Position numbers and translations under genes: made by a program
Shown here: piece after piece, positions 1 to 8,819 of the stretch
How positions within the stretch are numbered: the stretch's first letter is position 1
How the letters are laid out: each line of letters opens with the position of its first letter
The notes under the pieces: model-generated
Told to the model about the DNA's origin: nothing
Seen by the model: the letters and a program-made list of their open reading frames with translations, nothing else
Database searches by the model: none
Assembly (NCBI GenBank): GCA_963806015.1
Contig: CAWDWM010000002.1
Coordinates: 1 to 64,000, forward strand
Direction of reading: 5' to 3'
DNA: 64,000 nt
Origin: JAOPZW01 sp963806015
GTDB lineage: Bacteria > Actinomycetota > Thermoleophilia > Solirubrobacterales > Solirubrobacteraceae

Positions 1-1071
1 CTTCGACGCGGTAGGCGGCCATGGCGCGGCCGTCCGACGACCACTGTCGCAGGACGTCGTTGCGCAGCTTGAAGGCGCTCAGGGTGTCCGCCCCGTGGCG
101 GCGGACGAGCGCGGCCGCGCGGCGGCGGTCGAGGCCGTCGGCGAGCTGCTTGGGCCGCAGGGGCGCGAAGAGCAGCGCCGCGGCCACGACCACCGCGCCG
201 ACCCCGAGCAGGGCGATCCCCAGCGGTAGCCACGCGAACGGCCCGGCGGCGCTTACCGCGGTGGTGTCCAGCGCCAGGAGCGCCAGGGCCGCCCGGGGGC
301 GGCGCCGGTCGGGACGGCGGGGGCCAGCCCCGACCCGGCCGCGAGCACGGCCACGAGCGCGAGCGCGAAGGCCCCGCCCAGGACCGCGGCGGCACGCGCG
401 AGCGCGCGCGGGAGGTCGGCGTCGCTGTGGCGGACGGCGAAGGCCGGTCGCGCGCGCCACAGCACGGCGGCCAGCGCCCAGCTGATGACCGCCTCCTCGA
501 CATCGAGGCCCTTGAGCAGATTCAGGCCGCCGAGCACGCCGAGCAGCGCGACGGCGACGCTCAGGGCCCGGCGACGGCGGCGTGCGAGCTGCCACGCGGC
601 GCCGAGGAGGGCGAGCCCCGCGGGCAGGGCCAGCGCATGGGCCAGGGCGACCTCGTGGACGGGGGCGATGGCCAGCAGCGCGCGCAACCGCAGCGGGACC
701 TCGGGCGTCAGCGCGGAGGCGACATTGACCACGCCGACGAGCGCGGTCGCCCAAGCCGCCAGCAGCGGCACGCGCTGGTTGACCGGTGTGGGCGGGAGGT
801 CCGGCGGGCGGTGCAGCCCGGGCCGCCACATGGCCGTGTCGCGCGTGGCCGGATGCAGGTCGCGCCAGTCCTTGGCCACCAGCCAGGCGCCGGCGGCGAG
901 CAGCGCCGCGAGCGGCACAGCGCTCAGCCCGGCCAGCGCGAGTGCGCCGCCGGCGATCAGCGCGGCCACGCCGAGGTGGCATTCGTGCACGCGCCGGCCG
1001 AGCACGAACACCCGCGGGCCGAGCGCGTGGCGCTCGACACGGGCAATGCGCGCGATCGCTGTGGCCGGCAT
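1..1071 (-). pseudogene. Phosphatidylglycerol lysyltransferase-like (MprF/LysX type, DUF2156), frameshifted, 3' end outside window
   Basis: Reading from the ATG at 1071, the first 250 or so residues form several hydrophobic helices, as in the membrane flippase part of MprF/LysX proteins that move an amino acid from aminoacyl-tRNA to phosphatidylglycerol. The frame then closes at 253. In the next frame, entered around position 300, the protein continues with the DUF2156 synthase-domain motif (DTLSAFKLRND, then SSDGRAMAAYRVE) and runs off the left edge. The switch coincides with a G5 run at 295-299 (C5 on the coding strand), so one base appears to be missing. Whether this is a true mutation or a homopolymer sequencing error cannot be told from the sequence. 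The family call rests on the membrane region plus the DUF2156 motif. Confidence 0.7.
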
Positions 1072-1174
1072 GGGCCGATGGTGGCGGTCGCGCCGCTGGC
1101 TCGGCTTTGCGTCCGTGTTGGGATCTGGTTAGCGACGCCGCCGGCAGGGCTGGCGCCCGTGCTCGGCGCACGGC

Positions 1175-1180
1175 TACCCT
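1175..1180 (+). promoter_or_regulatory. Likely -10 box of leaderless rhomboid-like gene
   Basis: TACCCT fits the actinobacterial TANNNT -10 consensus and ends 6 bases before the ATG at 1187, so transcription would begin at or beside the start codon. No convincing -35 box is visible. Confidence 0.4.
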
Positions 1181-1186
1181 GGCCGG

Positions 1187-1819
1187 ATGCCCCGCCTGTC
1201 GCTCGCTCCGCTTCGAGTGCACGGGCGCAGGACGGTCGGGATCGGTGGCGTGCTGGCGGTCGCGTACTTCGCGGCGGTGGCGGCGATCGCCGTGGCTCGC
1301 GGGCTGGGCGGGGCGCCCCACGCCGCGCTGCTGGCCTCCAGCCCGGCGGGCGTGGTGCGCGGCGAGCTGTGGCGGCTGTTCACCAGCGGGCTCGTCATCT
1401 CGGGGCCGGTCGGGGCGGAGTTGCCCGCGGCCGCGGCCATCGCCGCGCTCGCGGTGCGCAGGCTCGGAGCGCGGACGTTCTGGTTCGCCGCCGCCCTGGG
1501 TCACGTGGGAGCCACGCTTCTGGCCTACGTCGGGGTGGGCGTCGTGTGGCTGGCGGCGCGGGCCGACGTCGACGGAGTGGTCGACGCTCCCGACTATGGG
1601 ATCTCCTGCGTGTCGCTCGCGGTGGTCGGGGCGCTCGTCGGGGAGGCCCTGCGGGCCCGACGAGAGTCCGTTGGCCTGGCGGCGGTCGCGGCGGGCGTCG
1701 CGGTCCTTGCCGCCCTCGGCCTCGGATCCGGGCTGGCGGGCATCGAGCACGTCCTGGCGTTCACGCTGGGGTTGGTGGCGCCGGCGCTCGCGCGGCGCTC
1801 GCGCCGACCGGCGCTCTGA
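1187..1819 (+). CDS. Rhomboid-like integral membrane protein
   Basis: 210 residues with about six hydrophobic segments. The GELWRLFTSG stretch near residue 59 resembles the loop before TM2 of rhomboid intramembrane serine proteases. A GISC motif puts a serine at 140 and IEHVLAFTLG puts a histidine at 188, the right order for the rhomboid Ser-His dyad, although the usual GxSG motif is not exact. It may therefore be an active protease or a pseudo-protease. The ATG lies 6 bases after TACCCT (1175-1180) with no Shine-Dalgarno sequence, consistent with a leaderless transcript. It converges on the DMT transporter gene, whose stop is 5 bases away. Confidence 0.65.
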   Translation: MPRLSLAPLRVHGRRTVGIGGVLAVAYFAAVAAIAVARGLGGAPHAALLASSPAGVVRGELWRLFTSGLVISGPVGAELPAAAAIAALAVRRLGARTFWFAAALGHVGATLLAYVGVGVVWLAARADVDGVVDAPDYGISCVSLAVVGALVGEALRARRESVGLAAVAAGVAVLAALGLGSGLAGIEHVLAFTLGLVAPALARRSRRPAL

Positions 1820-1824
1820 GGTCG

Positions 1825-2676
1825 TCATTCGCGCTCGAGGCGCGCCTGCGCGGGCGCCAGCCACCATGCCGCAGCGCCGGCGAGCACGAAGGCCAGCACG
1901 TGCAACATCGCGAGCGCCGGACCGGCACCCAGCGGCTCGCCGAAGACGACGAGGCCCGCGCCGATCGCGACCACGTTGGTGGCCGCGGTCATGAGGGCCA
2001 CCACGGGCACGGCAGGACCGAGTTGCAGCCCACGCTGGAAGCAGACGAACGCCCCCGTGGCCGCGGCCGCCAAGACGGCGAGCCACACCGTGGCGGCCGC
2101 CACCGCGAGTCCGCCGTGGGCCGCCGCCGTCAGCGCCTTGGTCGCCGCGTCGCCGATGCCGTACAACGCGCCGCCCGCCGCGCCCAGGGCGTGGGCGCGG
2201 CGCGGCCCGCGGACGAGGGCCAGCAACGCGGCCAGGGCGGCACATGGCACGATGAAGGCGGCCGCGAGGCCCGCCGGCGGAGACGTGCCGACCGGCCCGG
2301 AGACCGCACCGACGGCCAGCAGCGCCAGGGCAAGGACGATCGCGGCGATCGCGCGGCGCTCGCGCGCCCCCAGCGGCTGGCGCAATGCGCGGGCGCCCAC
2401 GGGAGCCGCGAGCGCGAGGCCCCCCGCGGCGAAGGCCTGGACGAGCGAGAGCGGGGCCAGCGACAGCGCGGCCACGTGCACGCCCCAGCCCGACAGACCC
2501 AGCGCGAGGCCGGCCAGCCACGCTCGCGACGAGAGCAGCCCGCGCAGGGCCGTGACGGGCCGGCGCACGGTCACCGGCGGGCCGCCGCGCGAGCCGGCGT
2601 GCTGCAGCAGGTAGCTGCTGTTGAGGGCCAGCGACGCCAGCAGGGCGAGGCCCAGGCCCGCCGCGAGGGGGCTCAC
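1825..2676 (-). CDS. DMT-superfamily (EamA-like) membrane transporter
   Basis: 283 residues, almost entirely hydrophobic, with about nine to ten predicted transmembrane helices arranged as two similar halves, as in drug/metabolite transporters. The N-terminal NSSYLLQHAG and the later GDAATKAL helices resemble EamA/NIPA-like members; the substrate cannot be deduced. The start is taken as GTG at 2676 because it overlaps the GtrA stop codon as GTGA, matching the 4-base overlap of the next pair upstream. The gene is therefore the last of a three-gene operon (GT-C transferase, GtrA, transporter), and a role in moving a lipid-linked or sugar precursor is possible but unproven. Confidence 0.7.
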   Translation of the reverse strand: MSPLAAGLGLALLASLALNSSYLLQHAGSRGGPPVTVRRPVTALRGLLSSRAWLAGLALGLSGWGVHVAALSLAPLSLVQAFAAGGLALAAPVGARALRQPLGARERRAIAAIVLALALLAVGAVSGPVGTSPPAGLAAAFIVPCAALAALLALVRGPRRAHALGAAGGALYGIGDAATKALTAAAHGGLAVAAATVWLAVLAAAATGAFVCFQRGLQLGPAVPVVALMTAATNVVAIGAGLVVFGEPLGAGPALAMLHVLAFVLAGAAAWWLAPAQARLERE

Positions 2677-3107
2677 GGTGCCGCCAATCGAGTATCGGGC
2701 AAGGCCGGGGCCGTCGCGGCAGGCTGCCGGAAGACCAGCAGGCGCGAGAGGCCATACAGACCGGCGGTGACGCACGGCAGGACCGCGCACTCGGCGGTCA
2801 TGTGTGCCCATCCGTCGCTCTGCAGCGCGCCGAGGCCGACCGCGCTCGCCAGCGCCCCGAGCCCCTGGATGGCGACGAAGCGCGTCCGCGCCCAGCGCGC
2901 CGTCGGTATGTCGGAGAACGTCCAGCGGCGGTTGAGGTGAAAGCTGTTGGCGGCGCCGGCGCAGAAGGCGAGCGCCGACGCCGCCGGAGCGCGACAGCCG
3001 AGCGCGGTCAGCAGCACGAAGGTGGTCAGGGTGATCGCGGTGTTGGCGGCCCCGACGACGCAGAAGCGCACTGCCCGGCCCGCCTCGCGCTCCATGGTCG
3101 CGGTCAT
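2673..3107 (-). CDS. GtrA family membrane protein
   Basis: 144 residues with four hydrophobic helices. It begins with the typical GtrA signature (RFCVVGAANTAITL) and contains the conserved NSFHLNRRWTF loop between helices 2 and 3. GtrA-like proteins are small membrane proteins thought to flip polyprenyl-phosphate-linked sugars across the membrane for cell-wall polysaccharide or O-antigen modification. The ATG at 3107 overlaps the stop of the GT-C transferase by 4 bases, and its own stop overlaps the DMT gene start, so the three genes are translationally coupled. This fits delivery of a polyprenyl-phosphate sugar to the neighbouring transferase. Confidence 0.88.
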   Translation of the reverse strand: MTATMEREAGRAVRFCVVGAANTAITLTTFVLLTALGCRAPAASALAFCAGAANSFHLNRRWTFSDIPTARWARTRFVAIQGLGALASAVGLGALQSDGWAHMTAECAVLPCVTAGLYGLSRLLVFRQPAATAPALPDTRLAAP

Positions 3108-4540
3108 CGCACCAGCCGCACGAACTCGCGGTGGTTGGCGAGGCCGGTCGGCAGGCGGGTCGGGTAATAGCCGAAGGCGTGGAGGATCCCCGGCAGCTGC
3201 GGCAGACCACCGACCACGAGCCAGCAGGTGGCGATCGCTGCCACGGGCACGAGAACCCGCGGTCGGCCCACCGCCACAAACGGCAGCGCCCAGACCAGGT
3301 ACCAGGGCATGACCCACGGCAGCGTGAGGACTGCGCAGAAGAGCACCGTCCCGATCGCCGTCAGCGCCCACTGGCGCCGCACCGCAACCGCGACGGTCCC
3401 CGCCGCCGCGATGGCGATTATCACCGCCCGCGCCACGGACCGCACGGCCGCGTCCGCGCCCCCGTGGCCGGCCGCGAGGCCGAGGAGGTTGGGCACGCTC
3501 AGAGGCGTCACGAGCGCCCCCTGCGTCCCGATGTCGGGCAGCGCGCCGCCGTAGATGAGCAGCGTCACCAGGCCGACGCCGAGCCCGGCGGCGCCGGCGC
3601 CGGCGGCCGCCCGCGGGCGGTGCCGGGCGCCGAGCACGACCATCCCCACGACGATCGCGAAGGACGGCTTGATGCCCGCCGCGACGACCGCGAGGACGCC
3701 GGCGGCAGGATCGCTCCACCACGGGGCCTCCGCGTCCCGACCGCGGAGGAGGCACCACGCCGCCGCCACCAGACACAACATCGCCGGGACGTCGTTGTGC
3801 AGGCCGCCGACCTCGGCGATGAGCAGCAGCGGACTCAGGCCGAAGCCCGCGATGGCGCGCTGGCGGGAGACGCCCAGCCGCGCGGCGATCGCGCCCACGA
3901 GAGCCACCGTCGCGACGCCGCTCGCCAGCACGACGGCCTTCCACGCCCACAGCCATCCGTGGGCCCCGAACCCGACCAGCGCCTCGGAGAGCCACGTGAA
4001 CAGCGGGCCGTATGGACTGTGCAGGTGATGCCAGTTGGCCAGCGCGAAGACCGGGTCGTGCCGGGCGGCGATCGGCAGCGCGCGGTAGGGGTTCAGTCCG
4101 TGCAGGGCGGCCATCCGCCCATACAGCTCGTAGTTGAAGACGTCGGTCAGCGGCAGCGGCGGCCCCAGGACGAGGATGGCCTGAGCCAGCGCACTGAGCG
4201 CGAGCAGCACGCCCGCGCGCAGCCCGGGTGCCGCGGCCCAGGCGAGCGCCCACGCGGCCCCGGCGACGACCAGCGCCACCACCATGTCGGAGTGCAGTCG
4301 CGCGGTCCCGGTGGTCAGGTGCGGGAGCAGGCCGTGGAGCGGTCCCAGCAGCCACGCCGCAGGCGCGCGGAGCGTCGGCGGCGACAGCGGCGACCGGCGC
4401 TCCGCGGCGGCCGCCACGATCCAGGCGGTCGCCCCCAGGACGCCGGTGGCGCCCAGGCCGGCAAGTGCGGCCAACCCCGCTCGCTCGAGGCTCATCGGGG
4501 CCCGGAGAAGCACAGCCGTTCGTGCCGGGGCGCTGGCCAT
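3104..4540 (-). CDS. GT-C family polyprenol-phosphate-dependent mannosyltransferase-like protein
   Basis: 478 residues, about twelve transmembrane helices. The first large loop holds DVFNYELYGRM, followed by GLNPY and HSPYGPLFTW, the pattern seen in MptA/MptB-like and GT87 alpha-mannosyltransferases, which use polyprenyl-phosphate sugars at the outer membrane face. No Shine-Dalgarno site clearly decides between the ATG at 4540 and an internal ATG at 4495, which would remove 15 residues. First gene of the operon with GtrA and the DMT transporter. The sugar donated and the acceptor are not predictable; an envelope glycan or lipoglycan is likely. Confidence 0.75.
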   Translation of the reverse strand: MASAPARTAVLLRAPMSLERAGLAALAGLGATGVLGATAWIVAAAAERRSPLSPPTLRAPAAWLLGPLHGLLPHLTTGTARLHSDMVVALVVAGAAWALAWAAAPGLRAGVLLALSALAQAILVLGPPLPLTDVFNYELYGRMAALHGLNPYRALPIAARHDPVFALANWHHLHSPYGPLFTWLSEALVGFGAHGWLWAWKAVVLASGVATVALVGAIAARLGVSRQRAIAGFGLSPLLLIAEVGGLHNDVPAMLCLVAAAWCLLRGRDAEAPWWSDPAAGVLAVVAAGIKPSFAIVVGMVVLGARHRPRAAAGAGAAGLGVGLVTLLIYGGALPDIGTQGALVTPLSVPNLLGLAAGHGGADAAVRSVARAVIIAIAAAGTVAVAVRRQWALTAIGTVLFCAVLTLPWVMPWYLVWALPFVAVGRPRVLVPVAAIATCWLVVGGLPQLPGILHAFGYYPTRLPTGLANHREFVRLVR

Positions 4541-4587
4541 GGCACGACGATCGCTCCGCCTCGGTGAGCGTCGAGTTCATGGCGGGT

Positions 4588-4593
4588 TAGGAT
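4588..4593 (+). promoter_or_regulatory. Possible -10 box upstream of secreted sensor-like gene
   Basis: TAGGAT fits the TANNNT consensus and lies 51 bases before the ATG at 4645. No clear -35 sequence was seen, so support is weak. Confidence 0.25.
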
Positions 4594-4644
4594 CCGCTTT
4601 GCCCCGCTCCGAAGCTCTGGACGCGCTGCCGGGGGATTGGCACC

Positions 4645-5805
4645 GTGACGCCCATGAGACGCGTAGCGGCGATGGCCACCATGGCGTTTGCGGGGATGCC
4701 GATCGCCTGCGGGGCGAGCACGACCGCGATCACGCCGTCGCCGGCGGTCTCCGTCGCCGCCGCGCCCTGCGCCGGCGTGGCCCACGCCGAGCTGGCGGCC
4801 GTGGCGCGCCGCATCTACGCCCAGGCCGCCCACGGCCGCAACGAGGTCTCGGCGGTCCGGCGGATCGCCCGATCCTCGAGCCTCGCGCGTGCAGTCGCGG
4901 CCCGCGATCCGCGCGCCGTCCGGGCGGCGCTGGCTCCGCTGCTCAAGCACCAGATCACGCGCATCGACGTGACCGCGGGCGCCCGGACGCTGGCCCGGAT
5001 CGGGTCCACGCCGGCCTACGCGCCGGTCAGCGACTCCATCCGCTCCGGCGGGCGGGTCGTCGGACGCTACGTCCTGGCCGTCAGCGACGATCGTGCCTTC
5101 GCGGGTCTCGTGCACAGCCTCACCGGGGCGACCGTGAGCTTCGCTCGCGGTCCGGGCTCCGGCGCAGCGTTCGCGGCGACGCGGTTCCCGTCCGGGCATG
5201 CCACGATCTCGCTCACGCCCCCGCGGCTGTCGTCGTCGCTGTGCGGCCCCACCGCGGCCGACACCCGCCTGAACGCGATCGCCTACGTGGCGCGCAACGT
5301 GATGCGCGGCGAGGCGCACGGCTCCGCCGTGGCGCGCACGCTGCACCATGCCGCGCTCGATCCGGCCTTCCGCCGCGCCGTCGCCGCCGGCGACCCAGCG
5401 GCCGTGCGTGCTGCCATCGTCGGCCTCTTCCGCGACCACCGCTTCCACATCGTGCGCGTCCGCGCCTGGCTCGGGACGCGGCTGATCAACGACGTCGGCG
5501 GCCCGTACGTGCTGAGCCCGGCGACCGGCACGATCAGCGGCCCGGGGGGTGCCGTCGCCGGCCGCTTCATGCTCTCAGTCCAGGACGACACCGGGTTCAT
5601 CAAGCTCGTCCACCGGTTCACCGGTGCCGACGTCGTCCTGCACACGAGCACCGGCACCGTGCCCGGCAGCACCCTGTCGCCGGGCCCGGCGTTCGTGCCC
5701 GGGCTGCACACAGTCAGCTACGGCGGCCGCGCGTATCGCTCCTACGGGTTCACCGGCACCGCGTTCCCGTCCGGGAAGCTCGACGTCACGCTGCTCGTGC
5801 GCTAA
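4645..5805 (+). CDS. Secreted protein with two tandem copies of a sensor-like (PDC/Cache-like) domain
   Basis: 386 residues. A basic, then hydrophobic N-terminus ending at Cys (MPIAC, a poor lipobox) suggests export, possibly as a lipoprotein. Residues about 50-175 and 215-345 are clearly related copies: both have a helix with RRIxRSSSLARAV/RTLHHAALDPAF, then DPRAVRAAL/DPAAVRAAI, an ISRIDV/FHIVRV strand, GRVVGRYVLAV/GAVAGRFMLSV and SLTGATV/RFTGADV. The layout of each (long helix, then sheet with GR-V-G strand) resembles extracellular Cache/PDC sensor domains, but no kinase or cyclase output is attached. It sits upstream of a GT2 transferase and a two-component pair, so it may feed extracellular information to them; that is inference. 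Confidence 0.6.
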   Translation: MTPMRRVAAMATMAFAGMPIACGASTTAITPSPAVSVAAAPCAGVAHAELAAVARRIYAQAAHGRNEVSAVRRIARSSSLARAVAARDPRAVRAALAPLLKHQITRIDVTAGARTLARIGSTPAYAPVSDSIRSGGRVVGRYVLAVSDDRAFAGLVHSLTGATVSFARGPGSGAAFAATRFPSGHATISLTPPRLSSSLCGPTAADTRLNAIAYVARNVMRGEAHGSAVARTLHHAALDPAFRRAVAAGDPAAVRAAIVGLFRDHRFHIVRVRAWLGTRLINDVGGPYVLSPATGTISGPGGAVAGRFMLSVQDDTGFIKLVHRFTGADVVLHTSTGTVPGSTLSPGPAFVPGLHTVSYGGRAYRSYGFTGTAFPSGKLDVTLLVR

Positions 5806-5892
5806 CGGCATCGCAACGCCTCGTGCGCCCGGTCGCAATCGCCTCGGTGCGAGCTTGCAGACGTCAGTTCACGCGCACCAAGGAGCAGACCG

Positions 5893-6666
5893 ATGCATCA
5901 CCCGATCGAAGCCCTCACGGCCGTCGGAGCGGACGTCGTCGAGACGGCCGGGCGCGCCCCCAACGCGCTGTCGGGCCTGACCATCGTGCTGCCGTGCTTC
6001 AACGAGGCGGACAACGTCGCCGACGCCATCCGCTACGCGACCCGCGCGGCGCAGCGCTGCGCGACGGAGCACGAGATCGTCGTCGTCGACGACGGCAGCA
6101 GTGACGCAACCGCCGCGATCACGGCACGCTTCGCCAGCCGCGACCGCCGGGTGCGCCTCGTGGTGCACTCGAACAACCAGGGCTACGGGGACGCGCTGCG
6201 CTCGGGGATCGCCGCCGCGCAGATGCCCTGGGTGCTGCTCACGGACGCCGATCTGCAGTTCGACCTGAACGAGCTCGAGGACTTCCTGCCGTGCGCCGCG
6301 CGGGCCGACCTCGTCGTCGGCTGGCGGATCCTGCGCCAGGATCCTCTGAACCGGCGCCTCAACGCCGCCGCGTGGAACTGGCTGGTGCGCCGCGTCTTCG
6401 CGCTGCCCGTGCGCGACGTCGACTGCGCGTTCAAGTTGATCCGCCGTGACCTGCTGCAACGCTGCGATCTGCGGGCGACGGGCGCGATGATCAGCGCGGA
6501 GCTCGTGGTCCGGTGCCTGGCCGCGGGCGGCCGCCTGGAGCAACTCGGAGTCCATCATCGCGCCCGGTTGGCCGGCCGGCAGAGCGGCGCCAACCCCAGG
6601 GTCGTCGCGCGCGCGTTCCGCGAGCTGGCCGTGCTGCACCGGAGTCTGCGCGCTGTCCAGGCATAG
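5893..6666 (+). CDS. Family 2 glycosyltransferase (YkcC/DPM1-like)
   Basis: 257 residues. The GT2 core is plain: LSGLTIVLPCFNEADNVADA at the start, VVVDDGSSDAT for nucleotide-sugar binding, and LLTDADLQFDL as the DXD-type metal motif. It lacks the C-terminal membrane helices of many DPM1/YkcC relatives, so it is probably a peripheral membrane enzyme that loads a sugar onto polyprenyl phosphate. An AAGGAG Shine-Dalgarno site 8 bases before the ATG fixes the start. In Bacillus the GT2 ykcC lies beside the GT39 ykcB; here a YkcB-like GT39 gene lies 2 kb away, so this may be its donor-making partner. Confidence 0.85.
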   Translation: MHHPIEALTAVGADVVETAGRAPNALSGLTIVLPCFNEADNVADAIRYATRAAQRCATEHEIVVVDDGSSDATAAITARFASRDRRVRLVVHSNNQGYGDALRSGIAAAQMPWVLLTDADLQFDLNELEDFLPCAARADLVVGWRILRQDPLNRRLNAAAWNWLVRRVFALPVRDVDCAFKLIRRDLLQRCDLRATGAMISAELVVRCLAAGGRLEQLGVHHRARLAGRQSGANPRVVARAFRELAVLHRSLRAVQA

Positions 6667-6715
6667 CTCCTGGCGGCCGTCGGACGGCCACCAGCGGGAT
6701 ACGGTAGGCGGCGAG

Positions 6716-7417
6716 ATGACCGCCCAGAACCTCGACATCCTCGTCTGCGACGACGATCCGTCGCTGCGCGAGGCGCTGCGCCTGTCCTTCGAGCGGGAGG
6801 GCCATCGTGTGCTGGCGGTCGCCGATGGGCGCTCGGCGATCGACCGAGCGAGCACCCAGCAGTTCGACATCCTCCTGCTCGACGTCGCCCTGGGACGGGC
6901 GAGCCTCGACGGCTACGAGGTCTGCCGCACACTGCGCGACCGCCGCAACAACGTGCCGATCATCATGCTCACCGCGCTCGACAGTGAGGCCGATGCCGTC
7001 CTCGGCCTCGAGGCGGGGGCGGACGACTACGTCGTCAAGCCCTTCCGTCCGGCCGAGTTGCGCAGTCGCATCCGCGCCGTCCTGCGCCGCGTCGGTTCAG
7101 GCGCCCGCGCGGACACGCCACTCACCGCGGGTCCGCTGACCCTGGATCCCGGGCTCCGCGAGGTCCATCGCGACGGGCTGCCGGTGGCATTGACCTTCTC
7201 GGAGTTCGAGCTGCTCCACGCGCTCATGTCGCAGCGCGGCCGCGTCCACAGCCGCCACGATCTCCTGCGGGCGATCTGGGGCGACAGCGCCTACCGCGAT
7301 CCGCGCGCGATCGACGTCCACGTTCGCCATCTGCGCGAGAAGCTCGAGGCCGTGCCCGAGGAGCCGCAACTGATCGTCACCGTGCGCGGCGCCGGTTATC
7401 GGATCGGCGAGCCCTGA
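6716..7417 (+). CDS. OmpR/PhoB-family response regulator
   Basis: 233 residues: receiver domain at about 6-120 with acidic pocket CDDDP, phospho-acceptor Asp56 (LLLDVALG), Thr in IIMLTALD and Lys in YVVKPF; winged-helix DNA-binding domain at about 135-230, ending in VHVRHLREKLE and VRGAGYRIGEP. It binds DNA when phosphorylated, most likely by the histidine kinase encoded 3 bases downstream. A TACGGT box 10 bases before the ATG (6700-6705) may be its -10 element. The pair lies between envelope glycosyltransferase genes and may control them. Confidence 0.93.
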   Translation: MTAQNLDILVCDDDPSLREALRLSFEREGHRVLAVADGRSAIDRASTQQFDILLLDVALGRASLDGYEVCRTLRDRRNNVPIIMLTALDSEADAVLGLEAGADDYVVKPFRPAELRSRIRAVLRRVGSGARADTPLTAGPLTLDPGLREVHRDGLPVALTFSEFELLHALMSQRGRVHSRHDLLRAIWGDSAYRDPRAIDVHVRHLREKLEAVPEEPQLIVTVRGAGYRIGEP

Positions 7418-7420
7418 GCG

Positions 7421-8815
7421 ATGCACCTCGGCCTGCGAGCGCGCGTCATCGCAGTGCTGGTCATGGTCAGCGCCTTCACCCTCGCGGTCGCGGCCGTCAC
7501 GCTGCTCTCACCGCTCAACCAGCGCCTGCGCAACAGCGCGGTGAGCAACTTCGCGCTCTCCCTGCGCAACGAACGGGGCGCGCTCACCTCGCTGCGCGCC
7601 GGCGAGGTCGTCGCCGGCGACGAGCGCCTCCTGCGAGCGGCGCGCGTTCTGGCCCGGCACAACGGGGCCGAGGTCAGCGTGCTCGACCCCCGCGGTGACG
7701 TGCTGGTCAGCACCGATCCCGACCGCACCGACCGGTTCAGCACGGCCGCGGCCGCTGCTCGCTCCGGCAAGACGGAGAGGGTCGTGACCGGCGAGGGCCG
7801 CCGCGCCGAGGCAGAGGTCGCCTTCCCGCTGACGATCCACGACCACCCGGTGATCGTGGCTGCCCGCAAGCCGTTCAACGACGTCCAGGACGCGACCGCG
7901 GTGGTCAGGCGCGCCTTCACCGTCGCCGCCGCCGCCGGGCTCGCCGGCGCGCTGCTCGTCGGCCTGCTGCTCGCCGGCCGCCTCATACGCCGCCTGCGCC
8001 GGCTGCGCGACACCGCGCTGCGCCTGTCCGACATCGGGCCCGACGCCGAGCTCAAGCCCGACGAAGGCCACGACGAGATCGGCGACCTGAGCCGGGCGTT
8101 CGCGACGATGCAGCACCGCCTGCGCGAGCAGGAGCAGGCGCGGCGAGCGTTCGTCGCCACTGCGTCGCACGAGTTGCGCACCCCATTGGCCTCGCTCAGC
8201 GTCATGCTCGACATGCTCGTCGGGGACCTTCACGCCCAGCCCGCCGACGTGCGCAGCGCACGGACCCAGGCGGCCAACGCGGAGGCCCAGGTGCAACGGC
8301 TGTCCTTGCTCTCCGCCGAGCTGCTCGACCTCAGCCGGATCGACGCCGGCATCCCGCTGCGCAGCGAGCTCGTCGAGCTCCCGGCCGTGGTGCGCTCGGT
8401 CATCGCCGAGCTCGACGTGCGCCTGGAGAAGCAGGGGCGCAGCATCGAGGTGGACGGCGACGCGACGTTGTGGGCCGTCGGCGACCCCGGCGGCGTGGCC
8501 CAGATCGTGCGTGTCCTGCTCGACAACGCGCTGCGGCACACGCCATCCGGTGGGCGTATCCGCGTCCGAACCGAGATGCGCGACAGCATGGCCAGCGTGA
8601 TCGTCGAGGACGACGGCACCGGGGTGGCGCCCGAGGACCGTGAACGGATCTTCGAGCGCTTCGCGCGGGGGGCCTACGCGACCGAGGGCGGGTTCGGACT
8701 GGGGCTGGCCATCGGGCGCGAGCTGGCACGCCAAATGGATGGCGACCTGACGCTCGAGGACGGATCGCCCGGCGCGCGCTTCGCGCTGCGGCTGCCGGGC
8801 GCCCCCGCGCCCTGA
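7421..8815 (+). CDS. Membrane sensor histidine kinase (HAMP, HisKA, HATPase_c)
   Basis: 464 residues. TM1 near 8-30, an extracytoplasmic sensor region of about 130 residues, TM2 near 165-187, HAMP to about 237, then HisKA with the phospho-accepting His250 in ATASHELRTPLASLS. The C-terminal ATPase has the N box (LLDNALRHTP), DDGTGVAPED and GFGLGLAIGRELA. It follows the OmpR-type regulator by 3 bases and is its obvious partner. The stop is only 4 bases from the stop of the convergent GT39 gene. The stimulus is unknown; the periplasmic part looks like a small mixed alpha/beta sensor. Confidence 0.93.
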   Translation: MHLGLRARVIAVLVMVSAFTLAVAAVTLLSPLNQRLRNSAVSNFALSLRNERGALTSLRAGEVVAGDERLLRAARVLARHNGAEVSVLDPRGDVLVSTDPDRTDRFSTAAAAARSGKTERVVTGEGRRAEAEVAFPLTIHDHPVIVAARKPFNDVQDATAVVRRAFTVAAAAGLAGALLVGLLLAGRLIRRLRRLRDTALRLSDIGPDAELKPDEGHDEIGDLSRAFATMQHRLREQEQARRAFVATASHELRTPLASLSVMLDMLVGDLHAQPADVRSARTQAANAEAQVQRLSLLSAELLDLSRIDAGIPLRSELVELPAVVRSVIAELDVRLEKQGRSIEVDGDATLWAVGDPGGVAQIVRVLLDNALRHTPSGGRIRVRTEMRDSMASVIVEDDGTGVAPEDRERIFERFARGAYATEGGFGLGLAIGRELARQMDGDLTLEDGSPGARFALRLPGAPAP

Positions 8816-8819
8816 TGGA

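Noticed and set aside
427..2940. Long plus-strand open frame across the first 3 kb
   Set aside because: It is antisense to the lysyltransferase, DMT and GtrA genes, is rich in Arg/Gly/Gln and has no domain. Long antisense frames are expected at this GC content.
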